From CAYNSX01 sp964400165 (GTDB taxonomy: Bacteria > Armatimonadota > Hebobacteria > CAYNSX01): a stretch of DNA of 11,410 nt. The first letter of the stretch is position 1; each line of letters starts with the position of its first letter. Location: assembly GCA_964400165.1 (NCBI GenBank), contig CAYNSX010000052.1:1-11410 (forward strand), given 5' to 3'. Positions 1-6,623 of the stretch are shown here, piece by piece. The notes beneath the pieces are model-generated. The model ran no database searches, had not been told where the DNA came from, and was given only the letters and a program-made list of their open reading frames with translations. The position numbers and the translations under genes were made by a program.

Positions 1-2
1 AG

Positions 3-263
3 CAGAAAGTGGTGCGCGAGTATGTGTTGAGCGACCCGAACGCCGGGGCGTTCCTCGAGAAGGTGAAGGACCTGCTCCGCTTCACGCTGCCGCTGCACCG
101 CCGCGAGGGCAAGTCCTATGTCACGATCGCGGTCGGCTGCACCGGTGGGCGGCACCGCTCGCTGACGATTGCGGGAGAACTGCAGAAGTTCCTGTCGGAC
201 TTGGACTACCCGGTCGTCGTCGACCACCGCGACGCCGAGCGCGAGGGCGCCGCGCAGGGGTAG
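3..263 (+). CDS. rapZ: RapZ-family nucleotide-binding protein, C-terminal part only (5' truncated by window)
   Basis: This is the C-terminal end of a RapZ/YvcJ protein; the N-terminal P-loop ATPase half lies before the window. The reading frame is open from base 3. Visible hallmarks are the VTIAVGCTGGRHRS segment and a closing HRD (bases 227-235), both typical of the RapZ C-terminal domain. In E. coli this domain binds small RNAs and the glucosamine-6-phosphate signal and adapts RNase E to control glmS mRNA. In other bacteria the homologue binds nucleotides and has a less defined role, so that function is not certain here. The gene ends in TAG at 261-263 and converges on the minus-strand gene that stops at 275. 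Inference: if it senses amino-sugar supply, it would fit loosely with the nearby alanine racemase gene in cell-wall synthesis. Confidence 0.93.
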   Translation, partial: QKVVREYVLSDPNAGAFLEKVKDLLRFTLPLHRREGKSYVTIAVGCTGGRHRSLTIAGELQKFLSDLDYPVVVDHRDAEREGAAQG

Positions 264-277
264 TGGCGGTGCCGCTA
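261..277. terminator. Hairpin spanning both convergent stop codons; possible weak bidirectional terminator
   Basis: Bases 261-267 (TAGTGGC) can pair with 271-277 (GCCGCTA) around a GGT loop, giving a seven-pair stem with one G-T wobble. The stem's outer ends are exactly the TAG stop of rapZ and the complementary CTA stop of the opposing gene. No T-run follows on either strand, so this is not a standard intrinsic terminator. It may end convergent transcription with Rho or protect 3' ends, or it may be a by-product of tight packing. Confidence 0.3.
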
Positions 278-2062
278 CTGCGGCCGCGGCCCGCCTTGCA
301 GTTGCCCGCCGCGCTGCCGGTTCGGGTCGATGGTCATCGTCCGTCCGTTCGGCGTGATGAGGAGGAACGGCCCCTGGTTCCATGGCACCCCGCCCAATCG
401 CCAGTCGCCACTGAAGGCGTCATAGCCCTCGAGTTCCTGGATGCCGTCGGCAGTGATGACGAGCATCGTTCCCCCGCTGCCCATCAACTGCTGTTCGAGT
501 TGCGCCAGTTCGGTGCGGGCGCGCTGTTGTTCGTCGCGCGACAGCAAGTTGGGCGTGCGCAGGGCGGTGCGGAGCAGGGTCGCCCGGTCGCGTCGCGCGA
601 GTTCGCGGTCCTGGGGCAAGTTGCTTTGCGCCAGGAGCGCGTCAATCCGGCTGCGCTGGGTCAATTGGTCGCGCGTCATCGGCTGCACGATGTCGCCGGC
701 CGCGACAGCGGTCACCATCTCGAAACTGCCGGACAGCGCGCCGACTTCGCGGCGCAGCCGCCCCCAGTTGTAGAGCGCGGGCAACAGCAGCGCCGGCACG
801 CCGTCGAGCACCGGCCGCGCGAATTGCGGCCGCTGCACGCCCTGCGTCAGCGCGCTCGCGGCGGCGCCTTTGTCGGAGAGCGCGGTGCGGCGCACTTGCT
901 CGAAATCCCATGCCGCGTTCGCCGGCGCGCCGCTGCGCGCCCATTGCAGAAACTTGGCGCTCTGGGCATCGTCGAAGCCCAGCCAGAGCAGCGACGCCGC
1001 ATAAGCGCCGGTCTTGGCGTCCTCCGTCACCACGGTGCGATAGAGCGACGCTGCGCCGAGAACGGGGTTGGCGATCAGCGCCGCCGCGTCGGTGTCCTTC
1101 TGCTCGAACGAAGTCAGCGAATGTTGGAATCCCTGGCGGGCGTCGAGGATGCGGTCGTCGCGCTGCGCCTGCTGCTCGCGCATCCGCTCTTCGCCCATCT
1201 GCAGGAATTGGTCCATTTGCTCCTGCGTGATGCGCCCCTGCGACTGGCGGCGGAACTCGCCGAGGCGGTTCGCCAGTTGGTCGGGCAGCATCCGCTGCAG
1301 CGCGTCGAGCGTCTGCGGCAGGTTGCCCTTCAGACTCTGCGCCCAATTCGGGTCGGAGGTCATCAGCCAGGGGAAGGGCTGCTCAAACGGCGCGCGCACG
1401 GTACGCACCGACCCGTCGGTGGCGGCGAGCAGCGCCAGCATGTGCGCGGCGTTCAGTTTCGCCAGCGGCTGCGCCGCGGGGTCCGCGGCCAGCAGGCCGG
1501 CGAGGAGGTCGCGCAGCCGCTCGGTGTTACGGCCCGACACCCACTCCTTCGCAAACTGCGCCCAGGCTTTCGCCAGGACGGCCTCGCCGTAGCCCTCGGT
1601 CGCGGCCTGGTCGAAGAGCGCCAGGGCTTTGTCGAGTTCCCCGTCGCGCGCGGTCAGGTCCGGCGCCAGCGCGGTCGTCGCGCCCGTCACTTTTTCGGCC
1701 AGCGACGCCGCAACCGCGGCGCGCACTTTCTCAAACTGCTCGGGCTGCTGCTTGGCGGCGCGGTCTACGCTCTCGATGGCGGCCTGATACTGACGCACTT
1801 GCTGCTCGCCCGCCATCACCGTCTTGTCACCGGTCAGCGCGGTGCCGAAGTGCGCGACGCCGAGCAGGAAGTGCGCCTCCGGCGTCACTTCACTCGCGGG
1901 CAGCGCCTCTAGCAGCGCCAGCGCCTTGTCAAAGTCGCCGGTGCGGCACGCGGCGCGGGCGCGGTCGAGCGTGGTGGTCGGGAGTTCGATGTCCCCCGAC
2001 GGCGCCCCGAACACCGGCGCGGCCATGAGCATGAGGGCGAACGGGAACAGGATGCGACGCAT
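275..2062 (-). CDS. Exported helical-repeat (TPR-like) protein of unknown function
   Basis: Not recognised as a named family. The chosen ATG at 2062 gives 595 aa and has a strong ribosome binding site, GGAGGA (complement of 2071-2076), 8 bases upstream. A longer reading to 2245 would overlap the serpin gene and has no such site. Residues 1-19/20 form a clear signal peptide (two Arg, a Leu/Phe/Ala core, then VFG-A), so the protein is exported. Residues about 37-75 and 140-171 look like TPR-type helix pairs, each with a DKALAL core. Residues 240-320 are Gln/Arg/Met-rich and probably helical. The last 65 residues (about 531-580) look beta-rich with several Gly-Asp-Trp turns, followed by a Gly/Gln/Arg tail. 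No protease motif or later membrane helix was seen. It lies 73 bases after the serpin, so co-transcription is likely. Confidence 0.82.
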   Translation of the reverse strand: MRRILFPFALMLMAAPVFGAPSGDIELPTTTLDRARAACRTGDFDKALALLEALPASEVTPEAHFLLGVAHFGTALTGDKTVMAGEQQVRQYQAAIESVDRAAKQQPEQFEKVRAAVAASLAEKVTGATTALAPDLTARDGELDKALALFDQAATEGYGEAVLAKAWAQFAKEWVSGRNTERLRDLLAGLLAADPAAQPLAKLNAAHMLALLAATDGSVRTVRAPFEQPFPWLMTSDPNWAQSLKGNLPQTLDALQRMLPDQLANRLGEFRRQSQGRITQEQMDQFLQMGEERMREQQAQRDDRILDARQGFQHSLTSFEQKDTDAAALIANPVLGAASLYRTVVTEDAKTGAYAASLLWLGFDDAQSAKFLQWARSGAPANAAWDFEQVRRTALSDKGAAASALTQGVQRPQFARPVLDGVPALLLPALYNWGRLRREVGALSGSFEMVTAVAAGDIVQPMTRDQLTQRSRIDALLAQSNLPQDRELARRDRATLLRTALRTPNLLSRDEQQRARTELAQLEQQLMGSGGTMLVITADGIQELEGYDAFSGDWRLGGVPWNQGPFLLITPNGRTMTIDPNRQRGGQLQGGPRPQ

Positions 2063-2076
2063 GAGCGGACTCCTCC

Positions 2077-2101
2077 GGACGGTTAGACGGTCACGCCGTC
2101 C
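2077..2101 (-). promoter_or_regulatory. Two alternative small hairpins before the ribosome binding site of the exported-protein gene
   Basis: On the minus strand the segment complementary to 2096-2101 can pair with the complement of 2077-2082 (six pairs, GGACGG with CCGTCC). Alternatively, its 2096-2100 part can pair with 2086-2090 (five pairs). The two hairpins exclude each other, and the longer one ends directly beside the GGAGGA site at 2071-2076. This could modulate access to the ribosome binding site, but the stems are short and chance is possible at this GC content. Confidence 0.2.
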
Positions 2102-2135
2102 CAAATGCTTCATATGCGCAGGATAACAGTGGCCG

Positions 2136-3380
2136 TCAGGGTCCCGATGCCGTCGGGTCGCCGATGGCTCCGACAAACAGGAGCACGCTGGTCCGCCGGT
2201 CGCGGATGGCGCAGAAGAACGGGCGCGTGACTTCCATGTATCCACCGGTCCCGGTCGTATTCATGGCGTGCGAGGTCGCAACCGCCGCTTCGGCGCCCTC
2301 CTCATTGACTTCCAGGAAGGTCCCGTGCCGAACTTCCCCGATCCAGGTCGGGCCTGCGATGTTCCCTGACAGCATTGAACCGAAGTCGGCCTGTTGAGTG
2401 AGCGGCAGCCCCATGCCGAGCGCGTTCAGCGCGTCATTGAGCCTCGCATTGAATTCGATGGCGAACCGCGGCAAGCGGATGTTCACTTCCGTCGGGTTCA
2501 AGTTTTTCTGCCATTGGCGCCAGTTCTCCGGCGTCAGGGTCTTGAGAAAGTCCGTCAGCGACGAGCGCTCATCCGGCAGAAACACGAGGAAATCGAACCG
2601 CTCGCCCTCGAACGGCAGGGCAATCGCCTGCACCTCGCGGCCGGCGAAGTAGGCGAACTGCCCCTTCTGCGTCATGAGTTTCACCGCCCGTTTCGTCCCG
2701 TCGGCAGTCGTGAAAGCGCCGTCCTCGGTCTCGTTCGCCTTGAAGCGATACTGCCACGGCGCTTTGAAATACACCGCGCCAAGCAGGAACAGCGAGGCCT
2801 CCGGTTTGAACGGCCCGCGCACGATCCCGCGGATGCGCTCGTGCGTCGCCTGGCTGACCCAGGCGTTCATCCGGCCGGCCGCCTGGGGGCTGCGCAGGTC
2901 GAGCGACTGCACTTCGGCGTGATACGACTTCGTGTTGCGTTCGAGGAAGTCGGCCTGGAGTTCCAGGCCCTGGTTGACCCACAACACGTTGGCGATGTCC
3001 AGTTGCACCGCCGCGCCCGGCGTCGACAGTGAGTTGCGCAGCGCCCGCAGCGCCCCGTTGATGTCGTCCAGCGAGTTGCTGTCGAGTTGCAGCGTCTCGA
3101 CGATGGCGCTGTAAGTCGGGCCGTTCGCCCCGTTGGCCGTCATCGCCATTCCGAGGCCGAGACTCGCCGGCGAAAGCAGCACATTCGGCCCGTGTGGCTC
3201 CTTCCAGACTTCATTCAGCAGCGCGAAGCCGAACGGCGTCAGCCCCTGCGCCACCCACGGCGGAACCGGCGGCAGCGGTGGCTGCGGCACCGCCGGCGCT
3301 GTCGTCTTGGTCGAGCAACCGTGCAGCGTGCATGCCAGAACCAAGGCGGATGCCAAGGCAACTCGCCGGCAACGGCGCAT
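2136..3380 (-). CDS. Serpin (serine/cysteine protease inhibitor), predicted lipoprotein
   Basis: The chosen ATG gives 414 aa. Residues 1-22 are a lipoprotein-type signal (basic start, Ala/Leu core, LHGC with Cys22 as lipidation site), followed by a Pro-rich tether (residues 29-41) and a full serpin fold to the end. Serpin landmarks are NVLLSPASLGLGMAM near residue 66, the FKAPW segment near 205 and the hinge E360-E361-G362 with A363-E364-A365-A366-V367-A368. A small residue at P14 and a run of small residues at P12-P9 indicate an inhibitory serpin. Canonical spacing to Pro387-Phe388 puts the scissile bond at Thr376-Gly377. The start is supported by an AGGAG/GGGGG-rich stretch upstream (3385-3398). 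A GTG at 3443, overlapping the alr stop, is the alternative but would bury the signal peptide. It lies between alr and an exported protein gene on the same strand. Likely role (inferred): shielding the cell envelope from proteases. Confidence 0.95.
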   Translation of the reverse strand: MRRCRRVALASALVLACTLHGCSTKTTAPAVPQPPLPPVPPWVAQGLTPFGFALLNEVWKEPHGPNVLLSPASLGLGMAMTANGANGPTYSAIVETLQLDSNSLDDINGALRALRNSLSTPGAAVQLDIANVLWVNQGLELQADFLERNTKSYHAEVQSLDLRSPQAAGRMNAWVSQATHERIRGIVRGPFKPEASLFLLGAVYFKAPWQYRFKANETEDGAFTTADGTKRAVKLMTQKGQFAYFAGREVQAIALPFEGERFDFLVFLPDERSSLTDFLKTLTPENWRQWQKNLNPTEVNIRLPRFAIEFNARLNDALNALGMGLPLTQQADFGSMLSGNIAGPTWIGEVRHGTFLEVNEEGAEAAVATSHAMNTTGTGGYMEVTRPFFCAIRDRRTSVLLFVGAIGDPTASGP

Positions 3381-3439
3381 CGCTTGCCCCCTCTCCTCGC
3401 TCGTTCTGACGCCCGTCAGCGACACATTGTTCGGCACCT

Positions 3440-4558
3440 TCACTCCACTGCCACTCGCGGCAGCGCCCGGTCAATGCGGCAGAGAATCTCGTACGGCATC
3501 GTCTCCGCCCAGTCTGCCAGCTCCCAGGCCGCGATGCGGTCGCCGCCCTGCGCGCCGAGCAGCACCGCCTCGTCGCCGACGCGCACCGGCCCGCAGTCCG
3601 TCGCATCCACCATCAGCACATCCATGCACACCTTTCCCGTGATCGGCGCCCGCCGGCCGTTCAGCAGCGCCGCGCCGCGGTTGGCGCACGCCCGGGGGTA
3701 GCCATCCTTGTAGCCGACGGCGAGTGTGGCCAGCGTCGTCGGTCGCTTCGCCCGCCAGGTGGCGCCGTAACTCACCGCCGCGCCGGCGGGGATTTGCTTC
3801 ACGAACACCACCCGCGCCTTCCAAGTCAGCGCCGGCTCCAAGGGCACCGGCCCGCTCCCGGCGCGCAGCGGCGAAATGCCGTAGAGCGCCAGCCCCGGGC
3901 GCACGGCATCGTAGGCCGCTTCCGGAAACGAGATGATGCCCACGCTATTGCACAGGTGCGCCACCGGCGGGCGCAGCCCCGCCGCAGCGAGCGCCGTCAG
4001 CGCGCCGTCGAAGCGCCGCATTTGTTCGCGCGTCGGGGCCGGGTCCGGCTCATCGGCGCAGGCGAACTGCGAGAAGATGCCGCGCAGTTCCAATTCCGGG
4101 TGTCGCGCCACCGCCTGCGCCAGCGGCAGCGCGTCCTCGGCCTGCACGCCGAGGCGGTTCATTCCGGTGTCAATCTTGAGGTGCACTGGGACCCGTCGTT
4201 TCAACTCGCGCGCCACAAGGGCCAATGCCTCCACAATCTCTGGTGACGGGACCGCAATTTCCATGCCGCTGGTCACGAGAACCGGCACTTCCGCTAGCAG
4301 TGGCGCACCAAGATAGAGGACTGATGCTGTGATGCCGGCTTTGTGCAGTTCAGCGGCCTCGGCGGCGTTGTGCACGGCGAGCGCTTCGCTGCCCGCGTCG
4401 AGAAACGCCCGCGCCGCCAGCGCCGCGCCGTGCGCGTAGCCGTTCGCCTTCACCACCGCGTAGCAATGCACCCCGCCGGCGCGCGCCTTCAACGCTCGCA
4501 GGTTGGCTTGCAGGGCGGCGGGGCGGATTTCACACCAGGTGGCGCGTAGGGCAGGCAC
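3440..4558 (-). CDS. alr: Alanine racemase (PLP-dependent)
   Basis: Interconverts L- and D-alanine with pyridoxal phosphate in the cytoplasm, supplying D-Ala for peptidoglycan. With the GTG at 4558 the protein is 372 aa, the usual family length. Visible residues: PLP lysine Lys37 in AVVKANGYAHG, Lys128 and Arg135 in HLKIDTGMNRLG, Arg220 in RPGLALYG, the opposite-subunit catalytic Tyr264 in VSYGATW, and Cys311-Met312-Asp313. These numbers match the Geobacillus enzyme closely. The position of Geobacillus His166, in the THFA motif, is Gln164 here (SQFA). The GTG start has no ribosome binding site but has TACAAT six bases upstream, suggesting a leaderless mRNA; an ATG at 4588 would add ten residues. 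It diverges from purA and heads a same-strand run with the serpin and exported-protein genes. Confidence 0.97.
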   Translation of the reverse strand: MPALRATWCEIRPAALQANLRALKARAGGVHCYAVVKANGYAHGAALAARAFLDAGSEALAVHNAAEAAELHKAGITASVLYLGAPLLAEVPVLVTSGMEIAVPSPEIVEALALVARELKRRVPVHLKIDTGMNRLGVQAEDALPLAQAVARHPELELRGIFSQFACADEPDPAPTREQMRRFDGALTALAAAGLRPPVAHLCNSVGIISFPEAAYDAVRPGLALYGISPLRAGSGPVPLEPALTWKARVVFVKQIPAGAAVSYGATWRAKRPTTLATLAVGYKDGYPRACANRGAALLNGRRAPITGKVCMDVLMVDATDCGPVRVGDEAVLLGAQGGDRIAAWELADWAETMPYEILCRIDRALPRVAVE

Positions 4559-4564
4559 GCCGCC

Positions 4565-4570
4565 ATTGTA
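4565..4570 (-). promoter_or_regulatory. Candidate -10 element for leaderless alr transcription
   Basis: Read on the minus strand, 4570 to 4565 is TACAAT, a 5/6 match to TATAAT. Six bases separate it from the GTG at 4558, so transcription would be expected to start at or within a base or two of the start codon. The -35 region at 17-base spacing (CTGCGA, complement of 4588-4593) is weak, with 3/6 matches. No Shine-Dalgarno sequence is present, which fits a leaderless start. Confidence 0.45.
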
Positions 4571-4633
4571 CGGGCGCAGCCGGCGCATCGCAGCGGAGCA
4601 AGGAAGCGCGCCCCAGCGTGTCGAAACACCGGC

Positions 4634-4641
4634 AGGGAGGG
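4634..4641 (+). promoter_or_regulatory. Ribosome binding site fixing the purA GTG start
   Basis: AGGGAGGG lies six bases before the GTG at 4648. It decides for this start over the in-frame GTG at 4618, which has no such site and would add ten residues not expected in the family. Confidence 0.8.
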
Positions 4642-4647
4642 CACCGC

Positions 4648-5925
4648 GTGCCTGCGACCGTCGTTGTCGGCGCCCAGTGGGGCGATGAGGGCAAAGGCCG
4701 TGTCGTCGACCTGCTGGCGGAACACGCGGACCTGGTCGTGCGCTTCCAGGGCGGCAACAACGCCGGCCACACGGTCCTCGCCAACGGGCGCACTTACCAC
4801 TTCCATCTCCTCCCCTGCGGCCTGCTGCGCGGCATCGTCTCCGTCATCGGCAACGGCGTCGTCGTCGACCCCGCAACGCTCCTCGAAGAGGTGGACGCGC
4901 TCGAACAGCAGGGCCACCCGGTGGACGGCAAGTTGCTCTTGAGCGAAAACGCGCACCTCATCATGCCGTATCACCCGCTTCTCGACCGCCTCTTTGAAGA
5001 GGCGATGGGCCCCGAGGCCATCGGCACCACGCTGCGCGGCATCGGCCCCGCCTATGCCGACAAATACGCCCGCCTCGGCATCCGCGTCGCCGACCTGCTC
5101 AACGACGGCGTCTTCCGCCGCCGGGTCGAATTGAATGTCCGCCTCAAGAACGGAATGCTGGAGAATGTCTTCCACCAGCCGCCCCTCGACGCCGATGCGA
5201 TCTGCGCGCAATACCTCGCCTACCGCGAGCGCTTGCGTCCCTGGGTGACCGACACTTCACTCTTCGTCGAACAACAGCTGCGCGCCGGCAAGCGCGTGCT
5301 CTTCGAGGGCGCCAACGGCTGCATGCTCGATGTCGATTTCGGCACCTATCCCTACACCACATCGAGCAACACCATCGCCGGGGCGGTCCTGACGGGCGCC
5401 GGCGTCAGCGGGTGCGGCTTCGAGCGGTTTTTGGGCGTGGTGAAGGCCTACACGACACGGGTGGGGCAGGGGCCGTTCCCGACCGAGGCGCCCGACGACA
5501 TCGCCGCCCGCATCCGTGAGCGCGGCCACGAGTACGGCACCACTACCGGCCGCCCGCGGCGCTGCGGGTGGTTCGATGCGGCCGTCGTCCGCAAAGCGGC
5601 GCGGCTCAACCAACTCACCGCGCTCGCCGTGACGCACCTGGATGTCCTCGACGACTTCGCCACCATCCAGGTCGGCACCGGCTACCGCGCCGGCAGCGAG
5701 ACGCTCACTGAAATGCCCAATGCGCTCTATCGCCTCGACGGCGCCGCGCCGATCTATGAGGAACTGCCCGGCTGGCAGGCGGACACGACCGGCGCCCGCG
5801 CCTGGCGCGATCTGCCGCCGAATGCCCAGCGCTACATCGAGCGCATCGAAGCGCTCACCGGCGTCGGTGTCGAACTCATCACCGTCGGGGCCAGCCGCGA
5901 GCAATGCCTGTCTCGCGGCGGTTGA
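4648..5925 (+). CDS. purA: Adenylosuccinate synthase
   Basis: Joins IMP and aspartate using GTP to make adenylosuccinate, the committed step to AMP. The protein is 425 aa, near the E. coli length. The phosphate-binding GAQWGDEGKG motif places catalytic Asp13 and His41 at the same numbers as in E. coli. Other landmarks are GNNAGHT, RGIGPAYADK (130-139), FGTYPYTTSSNT, VKAYTTRVGQGPFPTE and TTTGRPRRCGWFDA. Departures from the bacterial consensus: EGANGCMLD instead of EGAQGTLLD (Asn223, as in eukaryotic enzymes), THLD (His330) in the guanine-recognition TKLD motif, and GASR for the later GPxR motif. The protein stops soon after that last motif. A strong ribosome binding site supports the GTG start. 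It leads a tightly packed block and overlaps the next gene by 22 bases. Confidence 0.97.
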   Translation: MPATVVVGAQWGDEGKGRVVDLLAEHADLVVRFQGGNNAGHTVLANGRTYHFHLLPCGLLRGIVSVIGNGVVVDPATLLEEVDALEQQGHPVDGKLLLSENAHLIMPYHPLLDRLFEEAMGPEAIGTTLRGIGPAYADKYARLGIRVADLLNDGVFRRRVELNVRLKNGMLENVFHQPPLDADAICAQYLAYRERLRPWVTDTSLFVEQQLRAGKRVLFEGANGCMLDVDFGTYPYTTSSNTIAGAVLTGAGVSGCGFERFLGVVKAYTTRVGQGPFPTEAPDDIAARIRERGHEYGTTTGRPRRCGWFDAAVVRKAARLNQLTALAVTHLDVLDDFATIQVGTGYRAGSETLTEMPNALYRLDGAAPIYEELPGWQADTTGARAWRDLPPNAQRYIERIEALTGVGVELITVGASREQCLSRGG

Positions 5926-6623
5926 AGCCCGGTTCCCGCGCCCACGCCGCGGAGATTGGACGCCGCCTGGAGGGGGAATTCGGGCGGCCGGTCAATGGCC
6001 GCGCCCGCAAGCGCCTCCCGCCGCTCGACGAATTGATCCTGACCATCCTGTCGCAGAGCACGAATGACGGGAACCGCGATGTCGCTTATGCGCGCCTGCG
6101 CGCGCGCTTCCCCCGCTGGGAGCAAGTCCTCGATGCCGACCTGCGCGCCATTCAGGCCGCCATCCGCCCCGCCGGCCTGCACCGGCAGAAGGCCCCGCGC
6201 ATCCGGCGCATTCTCCGGCGTCTGCGCGATGAACGCGGCGCGCTCTCGCTCGCCTTCCTGAAGCGGATGCCGGTGCCCGACGCCATCGACTGGCTCACGC
6301 GCTTTGATGGCGTCGGCCCGAAGACGGCAGCGTGCGTCCTCCTGTTCTCGCTCGACCGCCCCGCCTTCCCGGTGGACACCCATGTCGAGCGCCTCGGCGC
6401 CCGGCTCGGCTTCTTTCGGAAGGGCGCTTCGTCGAAAGAGATGCACCGCGTAATGGCCGCGCGCTTCGAGCCCGCCGACTATTTCGCCGCGCACATCAAT
6501 TTCATCCGCCACGGCCGGGCCGTCTGCCGCCCGCGGCCGCGCTGCGCCGAGTGCGTCCTCGGTGACCTGTGCCCGTCGCGGCGGAAGTTTGCGCCCGCTT
6601 CGGCAGCCGGGAAGCGCGCCTGA
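5904..6623 (+). CDS. nth: Endonuclease III-like DNA glycosylase/AP lyase (HhH-GPD, 4Fe-4S)
   Basis: Removes oxidised pyrimidines and nicks the abasic strand in base-excision repair. The protein is 239 aa. The helix-hairpin-helix reads FDGVGPKTA with catalytic Lys140, followed by VDTHV with catalytic Asp158. A C-terminal iron-sulfur loop has Cys208, 214, 217 and 223. The early ILSQSTNDGNRD segment (48-58) resembles the endonuclease III-like subgroup of high-GC bacteria more than E. coli Nth, so exact substrate range is uncertain. The first Cys spacing is five residues instead of the usual six. The ATG at 5904 overlaps the end of purA; a TTG at 5922 (sharing TTGA with the purA stop) is an alternative, and neither has a good ribosome binding site. 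The stop shares TGATG with nfo, implying translational coupling. Confidence 0.93.
   Translation: MPVSRRLKPGSRAHAAEIGRRLEGEFGRPVNGRARKRLPPLDELILTILSQSTNDGNRDVAYARLRARFPRWEQVLDADLRAIQAAIRPAGLHRQKAPRIRRILRRLRDERGALSLAFLKRMPVPDAIDWLTRFDGVGPKTAACVLLFSLDRPAFPVDTHVERLGARLGFFRKGASSKEMHRVMAARFEPADYFAAHINFIRHGRAVCRPRPRCAECVLGDLCPSRRKFAPASAAGKRA

Noticed and set aside
263..1912. Long + strand open frame (549 codons) opposite the exported-protein gene
   Set aside because: It is Arg/Gln/His/Leu-rich with no domain sense and is explained by high GC on the strand opposite a real gene. The minus-strand gene has a signal peptide and a strong ribosome binding site.
2063..2245. Upstream extension of the exported-protein gene
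   Set aside because: It would overlap the end of the serpin gene, hide the signal peptide, and lacks the GGAGGA site found before the ATG at 2062.
3381..3443. GTG start of the serpin overlapping the alr stop (GTGA)
   Set aside because: It is an attractive coupling arrangement but would put 21 extra residues before a good lipoprotein signal; the ATG at 3380 has purine-rich sequence upstream. Not fully excluded.
4489..5211. Minus-strand open frame of 240 codons opposite the alr/purA junction
   Set aside because: It is antisense to well-supported purA and alr and shows no recognisable domain.
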